The position numbers and the translations under genes are program-made. A DNA stretch of 64,000 nucleotides from Desmodesmus armatus. Taxonomy: Eukaryota > Chlorophyta > Chlorophyceae > Sphaeropleales > Scenedesmaceae. The notes beneath the pieces are model-generated. The model ran no database searches. It had not been told where the DNA came from and was given only the letters and a program-made list of their open reading frames with translations. The stretch covers positions 1-64,000 of the forward strand of contig VIIQ02000141.1 of NCBI GenBank assembly GCA_007449985.2, read 5' to 3'. Shown here in pieces: positions 45,251 through 55,700 of the stretch. Each line of letters starts with the position of its first letter. The stretch's first letter is position 1.

Positions 45251-48200
45251 TCATGCTGCAGGTGCTGCCTTGATCTGTCGTATGGCTGCCTCCAATTCAG
45301 GCAGGATCTTAAACAAGTCACCTACAAGGCCATAGTCCGCAAGCTGCAACAGCACACCATGCATGAAGAACAACATTGCACATCACTGTTGAGCAGGGCG
45401 CCACCACATGGTGTTCTCTAGGAGCAAAGCAAACTACAAGTTGGTATCCACTGCAGATCATGGCTGCACAGTGTTGACGTGGACGTACACGCCCCACTCC
45501 GTAAGGCACCAAACAGTGGGCCTATAGCACACGCATGTGCGCGACCTGCAAAACCAGGTGCATATCTGCCAGTCGGCGCGCCAGTGAGTTCACCGTCATC
45601 GCATCCCTCCTTTTCAAACTGGCCCCCTTCCCCTAACCCCCGGCTTCACACGATCCCCCAGCCCTTACCTGGAAGATGGGTGCCTCAGGGTCGCTGTTGA
45701 TTGCCACAATGACCTTGCTGTCCTTCATGCCCGCTACATGCTGGATGGCACCGCTGATGCCCACTGCCATGTACAGCTGGGGTGCAACAACCTTGCCGGT
45801 CTGGCCAACCTGCAGTACATGGAACGGCAGTACAAAGCAGGGCAGTCATGCGTGCAGCAGGACAGTCATGCATGCAGCAAAGCCACAGCCGCTGTCCTGC
45901 CCCCCTCGCAGTTGTTGCCTCCACTCCCTCATTTCTCCATCCCTCTTCCCTGTCAAAAGCCCCCACATGCAATTGCAACAGTCACCACCTTCATTTAACC
46001 AGTGCAGCACGACATCACTAATAATAGCACGATACCACCCCTCACCTGCAGGTCGTTCAGCACCATGCCGGCGTCCGCAGCCGCGCGTGATGCACCCACC
46101 ACCCCTCCCAGCAGGTCAGCTATCACCTTGATTTGCAAAAGCCGCCACTTTGAGGTCACCACGACCCAACACGGGCTTTGATATAACACGATACTACCCC
46201 TCACCTGCAGGTCGTTAGGCACCATTCCTGCGTCCACAGCCGCGCGTGATGCACCCACTGCCCCTCCCAGCAGGTCAGCTATCACCTCCAGCTGCTTGAA
46301 GCCCTCGGCTGACTTCAGCGCACGGCCACCAGACACTACCACAGACGCAGAGCCTAGCTCGGGGCGCTCCGCCTTGGATTCCTGGGTGCCTGGGGGGGGG
46401 GGGGGTGAGGGGTGGAGGAAGGGGGTGGTGGTGGTTGGGAAGGCAGTGGGGTCACCCATAAATTGCTGACTCACCCTCGTTGCAAAAAAAGGCGATTGCG
46501 GCAGTTGTGATGCCCGTCATTGGGTGCACTGCGTTCTGCTGCAGGCCGCCCCCTGCATAAGAACTCCTATAGCCTACCAACCCATCTGGTTCTAAGTGTT
46601 CTGCTGCTGCAGCTGCTTGCAGCACCTCCTCAGGCACTGGTGTGGTGTGGGCTGGAGTTGATGGTGAGGAATCTTCACGCAGTGCAACCAGCTGAACTGC
46701 ACTGAACCTCTGGGTACACTCCCCTTCTGCTGCAGGCCACCCCATGCACAAGGTTCAAGGCGCCTACTAACCTACCTATCCATGTAGTTTTGGGTGTGTC
46801 TGCTGCTGCTGCCGCCTGTAGCACCTCCTCAGGCACTGCCTCTATAGGGGCAGGCCCTCCCTGACGGGCAGCCTCAGCTTTGGGGAAGGCAGTTGTGCGC
46901 ACCTGCAGCACACAGCACAACACAGCACGGCACATGACATGAGCAGCCAACGCAGTCAACACAGCGCTGGTTCTATCAGCGACTTGCTGCGCACATTACA
47001 ACCCTCACAATCACCATGATATACTAGGACAGAAGAAAATTACTGGAGCTGAATCACAGGCCTGGTCGCAAGTCAATAAGGATATAAAATACGGAAGTCC
47101 ACTTCAGTTGGGTCCATGGCACGATCTCAGATAATGTACTGTCATGCTGCGGCTCCCGCCGGGATACCGGCATGATGACAGCACATCACACCCTCCTGCG
47201 CAAACGGGTGATGCTCATCCCGCTTCATAGGCATGCACATCATCTACTTGCGCAGTACGGTACTGATGTGCTGCCATGCTTCTGGTATCAGGGTTTAGAG
47301 GGTAGGGTTTAAGGTCAGGGTTTGGGTGCACTCCCAACACCAAGTAAGGCTTGGGGCTAGGCCAGGTGTGTCATGGTGCCGTTGTTGCTCAATGGCGCGC
47401 CTGTCACCATGCGTCATGATGACAGGCGCGGCATTGAGCAACAACTTCATCATGACAGACCTGGCCTAGCCCCAAGCCTTAGTTGGTGTTAAGTTGGTAA
47501 CGATAGCTTTCAGTTGGATAACTAAAGGGCGCCTACCGTAGGCGGCAAAAGTGTGTTTAGGCAGGACAACCCCATTGGCAGGCACGTCGACACAACCCCA
47601 ACAAAAAGCCCTGGCGATGAGCACCCCCCCCCCCCCCCACGCCCCCTGGGCCATTTGTCAGGCGCTTCCAACTCACTGCACAGAATGTGCATGCAGGGGG
47701 CCTGCTTTGTTGCCTCACTGTAGCCATGATGAGCTTCTGGAACTCAGGTGCCACTGAGACTGTGGCCAGGCCATTGCCAGCGTAGATGGGCCGCACAAAC
47801 TTGGTAGGGCTCAGCACCTGCACACACGCAACAAATAACGCAAAAGTAAAACACAGCACATACTGGAGTTGAAGGGGAGCAGAGGATTCAAAGCATGCAG
47901 GTGGGGGGCTGTCACAGTGCTACATGCATGCCTGCGATTGCCATGCGCCCAGCAGCGGTGCTCTTCACATTGGCTGGCGGCCCCCCACCCTCCAGCCTCC
48001 CCTCATGCATCATCCACCCCTCCCCCTGCCCCACCTCTCAACGCCCACTCCTACGCGCACCTCTCCTGCTGCCCCCGTCTTGCTCTCTCTGTCCATCTCT
48101 TATTCTGGCTGCAGCCCAGGCCTCTTATTCGCCTTTGCAACTGCCCGATCCCAGCTCCCCCCCCCCCGGGCTGAACCCTCAACAAAACCCCCACACACCT

Positions 48201-49310
48201 GCAGTATGTCAGCCAGAGGCTCCACCCCCAGCATTGCTGCTGAACCCCTCCTCCCCTCATGCGCGTCACCCCCCCCCCTTACTGTGCCCCCCCCCCCCCC
48301 CCGGGGGGCCTGGACCCCCCACACACCTGCAGTATGTCGGCCAGTGGCTGCACCCCCAGCATCGCTGCTGCGCGTGGCAGCATGTTCTTGCCGAATGTTG
48401 ATGATGGTGCCAGGGCGTGGCTGTAGGCCCCTGAGGCCAGCAGGCCACGCACCACCTCACTCAACGGCTCAGCCAGTTGGTGCTGCAGGGCAGGGCTGTC
48501 AGCTACAAGGACCTGCACACAGAGAGAGTGTGTGTGTTGGCACAGGGATTACTTGTGTAGCTAGCATACTAGCAACTGGTGCTGCAGGGCAGGGCTGTCG
48601 GCTACAAGGACCTGTGGTGGAGGTGTCCAAACAAAAACACAGTGGGGGTGCTGCTCGTACCTTGTTGACGCCAGGCAGTATTGCTGCCTGCTCTGCCACC
48701 TGCTGTACCCCACTGCCCCCAAATGCGATAACTCCCTCCCCCCCCCCCCCCCCCAGCAGTCATGTTGAGGAGCGGTGATCACCAACTCCATCCCTCAGAT
48801 TGACCCAATGATCCCCCCTTGGTCAGTTACCGTGGGTGTGTTTTGGAGGGGTGTGTGTGTGTGGGGGGGGGGGGGTGCTGCTCGTACCTTCTTGACTCCA
48901 GGCAGTGTTGCTGCTTGCTCTGCCACCTGCTGCACCCCACTGCCCCCAACCAGCGCAGTGACCTCGCCCCCCAGCTGCCCTGCTGCGCTGAGGGTGTTGA
49001 GGGTGGGGGCTGCAACCTTGCTGTTGCGGTGCTCGACAACTACAAGTGTGCTGGCCTGCAGCAGCAGTCATGGCAAATGCAGCAAGCATGTTGAACATCA
49101 GCATGCACGCATGCTGTGGGTGCATGGCTGGACATGGCGATGCAACATAGTCCGTTGCACATGCTCTCCTGTGCTTTGTGCAATGCTGTGTTATGCATAC
49201 AGAAGTTGAAACGGTTTTCACAACAGACATGTGCTTACCAAGCGTGCCTGCGAGCTGGCTGCTCTGCTGCACAACCCCAACAACGCCGGTCCAACTGCTC
49301 TGCTCAACAT
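45251..49310 (-). CDS. ETFA: Electron transfer flavoprotein alpha subunit, mitochondrial
   Basis: Exons on the minus strand: 49310-49239, 49055-48888, 48512-48327, 47817-47719, 46902-46768, 46381-46205, 45809-45669, 45343-45251; 356 residues, the usual family size. The first exon is a mitochondrial presequence ([18 protein letters not shown]). Then come [41 protein letters not shown], the ETF alpha signature region ([20 protein letters not shown]), [40 protein letters not shown] and [17 protein letters not shown]; the C-terminal domain binds FAD. With ETF beta the protein passes electrons from matrix acyl-CoA and other dehydrogenases to ETF-ubiquinone oxidoreductase. The introns contain copies of four exons; including the copy at 46729-46578 would give 404 residues, longer than usual, so it is left out. 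The gene is divergent from the PA200 gene. Confidence 0.94.
46046..46126 (-). repeat. Duplicated ETF alpha exon segment that keeps frame
   Basis: This 81-bp copy of the end of the exon at 46381-46205 reads [20 protein letters not shown] and ends MVLNDLQ, with the donor CAG|GTGAGG. It is 27 codons and phase 0 at both ends. Its upstream AG (AATCAAG) lacks a pyrimidine tract. The surrounding intron is copied too, giving a period of about 160 bp. Confidence 0.85.
46578..46729 (-). repeat. Second copy of ETF alpha exon 5 region
   Basis: On the minus strand this repeats [13 protein letters not shown] and the following GTAGG donor region of the exon at 46902-46768, with diverged flanks. It is open with phase 1 in and phase 0 out, so it could be an extra exon. 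A further partial copy of its start (CAGAACGCAGTGCACCC) lies at about 46524-46542. Confidence 0.75.
47160..47293. repeat. Imperfect fold-back element
   Basis: GGGATACCGGCATGATGACA and the following GCACATCA at 47160-47188 pair imperfectly with TGATGTGCTGCCATGCTTCT and GGTATCAGGG at 47264-47293. It lies in ETF alpha intron 4, next to a second fold-back. Confidence 0.6.
47291..47327. repeat. Telomere-like interstitial motif cluster
   Basis: Four degenerate units around AGGGTTTAGAGGGTAGGGTT, then AAGGTCAGGGTTTGGG, resemble the TTTAGGG-type telomere repeat of plants and many green algae. They lie directly between the two fold-back elements. Confidence 0.55.
47335..47490. repeat. Fold-back element, about 76-bp arms
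   Basis: The left arm from AACACCAAGTAAGGCTTGGG pairs with the right arm ending CCCCAAGCCTTAGTTGGTGTT; the inner parts (GTTGTTGCTCAAT / ATTGAGCAACAAC, CGCGCCTGTCA / TGACAGGCGCG) also pair. It lies in ETF alpha intron 4. Confidence 0.9.
48186..48252 (-). repeat. Copy of ETF alpha exon 3 end plus donor
   Basis: On the minus strand GCAATGCTGGGGGTGGAGCC through CTGACATACTGCAGGTGTGT repeats the end of exon 3 ([15 protein letters not shown] and its donor, 48320-48372). It lies within an intron full of poly-C runs. Confidence 0.88.
48575..48725 (-). repeat. Copies of ETF alpha exon 2 end and exon 3 start
   Basis: Two partial copies are adjacent. 48655-48725 repeats the end of exon 2 ([18 protein letters not shown], then AAC AAG and GTACGA). 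48575-48615 repeats the acceptor and start of exon 3 ([13 protein letters not shown]). Both lie between the true exons 2 and 3. Confidence 0.88.
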
Positions 49311-49758
49311 GTTGCTGAGTGCTGACGGGCCCGGTAGTGATGGTGTTGACTGCACAAATGATAAAGATCGTTCAAAGGGACGTGCTCAGACCCCTTGTCA
49401 GCTTGCACTTGCAGCAAAGAGACTGGAACCAGGTTTGCTGAGGTGGCAGTTGCAAGTCAATTTGCGATTGCTTCTGTTCTGCACCTGCCACGTATGCAAT
49501 CTCATAAGTACTGCAGAAGAAACATCCAGAACACCTGGACAACTAATCAACGACGCCAAAGCCAACCTGTCGAGTTTTTGCGAAAGTGACGTGGTGTCGA
49601 GGTTGTTCCACGTCAAACTGTAATCAACTGTGAAGCTTGTGCAGATTGATGCACGTCTGCTCACAGCGGTCGTGTGAAACAACGTGGTGTGCAGAACACA
49701 GCATCCCAACCTTGCTGATCATTAGATCATTCACACCCACTCTGACCCAGATGCAGTG
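49311..49758. promoter_or_regulatory. Divergent promoter region, ETFA and PSME4
   Basis: 448 bp between the opposing ATG codons at 49310 (-) and 49759 (+). It must contain both promoters. No TATA box is obvious; AGTATATACAC at 49769 is already inside the PA200 reading frame. Confidence 0.45.
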
Positions 49759-52700
49759 ATGCCAACCGCAAGTATATACACAACATGGCTTCCAAAGGAA
49801 GTTGCGGACAGGGCGCTCAGCGAGGAGCCAAAGCGTTTTCATGCGGGGGTGCAGGCCCTCCTTGGGGCCATCAGCACAGCCAGAGCCTCTGACTCCCCCA
49901 ACAGATGGGCAGCACTGCTGTCTCCCCTGCTGGATGACTTGAAAACGTAAGCTTGTCAGCAAATGAAAGCGTTTGTGTGGGTTTTGTGGTCCATGCTGCT
50001 GCATGTGGTTGTCCAGGCTGTCAGAGCAGCTGCATTACCATGGCCCTCTGGCATTACATCATCCCTGCATGGGCCATGTGCAGACATACTTTCTGTCTGT
50101 TACCAGTCTTGTGTATCCTGAACGTATGTGGCATAGCAGCTTGGAACTGAAATCAGTTGCAATGTGCGTTGCAACCCATTGCCAATCAGTTGCAAGCGTA
50201 CCCTCTTGGCGGAACATGCGCCACACAGCAGCAGCAGTCCACCCTGGCCTTTGTCACCCCCTGTCACCCCAACCATCTAATTATACACTTGACCCCTATG
50301 TCGAATGGTGCACGCATGGTGCCCTTCCTCGTTTCCTGCCTGTCGGTTCCCAGGTTGATATCAGCCAAGACAGAGTTTGATGCTGGTGATGTGAAGCAGC
50401 TCATCTATGCCCTCTATGACGTGGTGCTGGACACACCACACGACCTGGAGGTGCAGGTGAGGGCGGGAATGGCAGACAGAGGGGGATGCAGGGACCACAC
50501 ACAGTAGCATGATTGCAGCAGCTAGCTTTGACACCCCCCCCCCCCCCACACACACACTCCTCTCTGCTTAACACACACCACCACCACCACCACCACCACC
50601 GCCAAGCAGCAGTGGTGGTGGTGCGTGGGGGTGACGTGGTGCTGGACACACCACACGACCTGGAGGCAGCAGAGGGAGTGCATGCATACTCATGCATGCT
50701 CACTCGTCCAGGATTCGTCCTGTGTGTGTTCGGGGGGGGGGGGGGAGACAGAGGGGACGTAGGGGGCCCCACACAACAGCACGGCTGCAGCAGCTTGCTT
50801 CGTCAGCCCCCACCCCACCAGGCAGCAGTAGGGGTGGAGTGTGGGGGTGAAAATGGAAGCAGCCGCAAGCTACACCACCACCACCACCACCACCACCACC
50901 ACCACCATGCAGCAGTGTTGGGGGTATGGCAATTAGCAAGCACGTAGGTGCCTGGTGCATGGTGAGTTTGACAAACGCACCCCATGTGCGTACATGGCAC
51001 TGCAGCAGGGGTTCCGGGCAGTTGTACATTTCGATGGTGATACGTGCATGGAAATGTACAATTGCCCGGCACCACTGCTGTAGTGCCATGTACGCACATG
51101 GGGTGTGCTGAACGTTCGTCAAACTTACCATGCGACATGTAGACAGGGAACACACCATGTGACATGTAGACAGGGACGACGGGAGCTCTGCACACCCATC
51201 GACATGCGTGCCATATGGCACAACACAACTGCAGCAGCAGCAGCAGCTTCACACCGGAACCAAAAGAGCATGTGCAGCAGTGTCACAGACACTCTCCACC
51301 CTGCTACATACCACCACCACAAAGCACAGCATCAGCAGTACAGCAGCACTTCCACCCAGCAGTGGCCACATTCCAGCGCACAACATACCTGTGTGAACCC
51401 TTCACCCCCTTTGACCCCCGTGTACGTACACAATGTGTCAGTCCCACTCTGTCACTCACTCAACCTCACCAACTCAATGACCCCCCCCAGGTGCGTGTGG
51501 GTGACCTGTTGAGCCATGTGTTGCGTCACCACCGCCACTCCCAGTACCTGGGCCTGGTGCTGCCCTGGCGGCCCCTGTATGACATGCTCATGGGACTCTA
51601 CGACAACCCAACACCCAGCATACGCGGTGAGAGGGGGGGATAGTGGGGCTAGAGCGGGCCCACACATAGCATACGCAATGAGGCTGGCGTTTGTGTGTGT
51701 GTGTGTGTGTGTGTGTGGGGGGGGGGGGTTGCTAAAGTGTACGGAACAGGGAGCAGACAAGGCAAGGGGGAAAGGGATTAGATCGTTTTGTTGGACAGCG
51801 GCTTGGGGGCTTGAGCAAGGAGAGGACATGAGCAGGGGTCGAACAGGAGGGGGATGTTGGTTGTTTAAGGAGAAGGCGGGGGGGGGGGGGACATGAACAG
51901 AAGCAGGTGAAGGATGTGAAGTGTTGCGGAGGTTGAACACCCCAGCACCAGTTCACGCCTTTTCATTGCTTGTTGTTCGTTGCCCCCCCCCCCCCCTGCC
52001 CCACCCTCTCTGGAAGAGTTTGACATGCAGCTGGTACTGTGTGCAGGTGTGTCTCTTGTGTGGGGAGGACATGGGTGTGTGGCACAGTCCTTTGGGGTCT
52101 AACTGTGTCTCTGCTAGCTACGCTGGCATGCACTGAGGCACTACAGATCTGCTTGTGCTGAGGTGGATGCGCAAGGCATATTGCTCATATGTGGTGATAG
52201 TCAACCTGCACGTCCTTTCCCTCCACTGAGGAGCGCAACACCTCGTAAAACACTTGTGGTGCAGCACGCGTACTGCATGCGTGTAGTTCAGTCGCCGTCT
52301 CTAGTTCAGCTTATTTATTGCCATCTCTCATCTTTCTGGTTTTGGTTTGCATCTCCTGCCCTCCTTCCGTCCCCTTGCTCCCTTCCTCCCTCCCCCCGTG
52401 TCACCAGGCACCCTCCTTGACCACGTCCAGCAGAGCACCCTGTTCACTCTGGTCACCCGCTGCCGCCGCTGGTTTGCCCCTGGTGCTGCCGCTGAGATCT
52501 ACAACCTGCTGCGGCCTGACCTGGTGGGGGGAGACCCCATGGGCACCAACACACATGTGGCCTTGGGCTGGCTGGTGCTGTTCTTCCCTACAAAGCAACT
52601 GCCACACACAGAGCCTGCACAGGCACAGGTGAGGGGTGGTATGTGTGTGTTTGGGGGGGGGGGTAACTGTGTGTGTGTGGGGGGGGGGAGCGGGTACTGT

Positions 52701-55700
52701 GTATGTGGGGAGGAGGGGGGCAGGAGGGAGGGGGGGTAAGGGGGACCAGCAGCACGCAGGAAGCTCACTGTGTGAGTGAGAGTGTGTTGAGGTTTGGAGG
52801 CACAGCTGCAGCCCTGTTGTGTCAAAGAGGTGCCTGACTGTGGTCATCCAGCACAACTGCATGAATTTGCACTCAGTCAGTTAATGATGTTTGAGCAAAG
52901 CTCACTTACGCTGCGTGTTGGCGCATGGGGTTACTACTTACATGTGTGTGCTGTGTGTTGTGTGTTGTGTGCCTCGCAGGCGTGGGTGTGTGAGTGGGTT
53001 GGTGTGTGGGCTCGTGTGGTGCACTGCACCTACTGGGACAACCACTGGATGTACCTCCTGGCGCGAGCAGCAAAGGACGACTGGAATGGTGAGACTGCAC
53101 ATGTATACCTTTGGGCATGTGCCCTGCTGGTGTGTATGTCTTGATGTGCTCAACACAGTCCTTGTGCATTCAGGACACTAGAGCTTCTGTGGAGGGATGA
53201 ATTGGGGTATACCGTCAAAAAGATCCAACACACAAGAGATGCTGCCTAGCCCCGTCCAAAAACACACATGCACATGTGCATCAGCATCTTTGTACCATGT
53301 GATTGGAAAGCATCTCCGTACCATGTGATTTGAAAGGGAAGTGAAGCTGATTTTCGTCCCCCCCCCCCCCCCTGTCCCCCACTGTTTGTGGTGCAGGTGT
53401 GATTGACTGGCGTCCCTTCATCCCTGGGCTGTACAGCCACATGCTGGCCTGCTTCCACGTGCCTGTGGGCACAGCAACAGCCAACTGCCCCACTGCACTG
53501 GGAGCACCACACAAGGCGGCACTGCTCTTCGGCAACAAACTGGACCAGGTGACTTTGAGGGGGCCGCGGGGGGGGGGGGGGGGGTACCCGGAACATCCTG
53601 GGTTTAGGACTACAACCTTGCTTGCTGATCAAGAGGGTGGTGTGCAGGACATGCATTGGTGTGTGCCGTCATGCTGTTATGTAATGCGGTGACAGTTCAT
53701 AACTGCACTATTTTGAATTGTGTTGCATTGCGCCTTGTGTTTTGCTGCCAGGTTGACGACCAGGCCAAGAGTGCCTCCAAGTTGGTAGTGCACCTCCTCA
53801 AGCAACGCCCACAACCCTCCTCAACACCAGCAGCAGCAGCAGCCCCAGCATCTTCTCTAGATCGCAGCCTCTCTTTAGGGCTAGGTGCCCCCGGCAGCAG
53901 CAGTGGGGTTGAGGTCCAGGGTATAGTCACCAGCCCCTCAGACCCCCAGCAGGGTTCAGCAGGCCCCCTGACGTCCCAGGGTTCAGCGGCCCTCAAGGGT
54001 TTAAGCCTCCAGGGCGAGCCCAAAACCCTGGTGGGCAGTGGGGGTGAGGGTTTTGCAGCTGGTGGTGAGGGTGTGGCTATGTCTGCTGCTGTTGAGGCGA
54101 GTGCTGATGCCCTTGATGCTCTGGTGCAGCTGTTGGAGCAGTACTGCCACCCCAGCAATACGGGACCTTGGAGTGGAGAGCTGGCCGTGTTTCTGAGGCA
54201 TGGTGTGCACTACTTCATGAAGGTAGGCGGGGTTTTGTTGTGTGTGATGGCGGGGGGAGGCGGAGAGGGAGGGGTGGGAGCAGTACTGCCACCCCAGCAA
54301 TACGGGACCCTGGAGTGGGGAGCTAGCCGTGTTTCTGAGGCATGGTGTGCACTACTTTATGAAGGTGGGTGTGGGGGGGGGGGAGGAAGGGGAGGGGGTG
54401 AGTGGTGATGCCCTTGATGCTCTGGTGCAGCTGCTGGAGCAGTACTGCCATCCCAACAATACAGGGCTTTGGAGTGGGGAGCTGGCGATGTTCTTGAGGC
54501 ATAATGTGCACTACTTCATGAAGGTAGGGGGTGGATGGTGGTGGTGGGGGGGGGGGCAAAGGAGACGGTGTGGCCCGGGGGGGGGGGGGGGGCAGCAACA
54601 CGGGGCCCTGGAGTGGGGAGCTGGCCGTTTCTGAGGCATGGTGTGCACTACTTTATGAAGGTAGGGAATATGGAAAGCACTCAACGAAGGCATCCCGTCT
54701 TTCTTAGAGAGGGAGCTCCTGTGCAGAGCACACAGCAGAAAATCACGTGTAACACATGCCGTCGATTGTGCCCCCTGCAGGTGCTTGGGCGTCAGTGTGG
54801 TGCGTCAGGTTGGCCTGGTGAGCAGGTCATTGTGACAGCAGCAGCCAAGCGCTACATACGAGCAGCAGTCAAGCTGGCGGCTCGGGGCCAATACAGCAAG
54901 AAGGATGGTGAGTGAGGCAGCCAGTAAACTGCTTTTGTGGGGTTGGGGCCACGGGTGCAAGTGTGGATGGGTGGATGGGACCATAAGCGTGGGTGGGTGG
55001 CTGGCTGACTGGGTGCGTGGGGTCATGCTTTTGTGTGTGTGTGTGGGGGGGGGATCTTCAAGCCTCGATATGCGCAGCATGCCTGTGATGATGAGCATCA
55101 GCTGCTGCCATGTGTAGCACTTGCTGCACCGCTGTTTGCTGTTTATCTGATGCAGCCCTGCAGTAAGGTAGCTGTGTGGTGTCAGCTCGCTACTGGCCTG
55201 GTTGATGTGCTGCACGTTCTGTAGATGTGTCAGCGCGCAGCAAGGTCAGGTCCGACAACTATGTCATGTCATGTTTTGGCAGCAAACGTCATGAAATCTC
55301 TACTGTGGCCCTCTTTTCACTGTGCCCTGTTCCTGCTGCCCCTGTCCCTCGTCGTTTCCCCCAGCCCTTGTGTCTGCCAGCTGCAAGGCGCTGTGCCACC
55401 TGTCGTACGTGTGGCCGGGTGCGGTGCTGCCACTGGTGCTCACACGCTTCCAGGCAGCACTGCAGACAGCAACAGCAATGCACCAGGTGGGGGGAGCACC
55501 GCTGGTTAGAGGGGCAGGGGCATTACATGTGGACCTCGTGTCTGGGGGCGGGAGACAGGGGCAATGGGAATGTTAGGCTTGCATGTATTGTAACAATTCA
55601 GGCATGACGTTCGATCAATGAGACCTGAGGGTACAGCATGAGTTGGGCGGGTAGGCAAATGTCACCAGTACTGTTCCAGGCAGCGCTGTAGACAGCAACG

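Noticed and set aside
47395..47425. tRNA or small ncRNA suggested by the strong hairpin
   Set aside because: The pairing extends over more than 70 bp per arm without cloverleaf features; it is a fold-back element.
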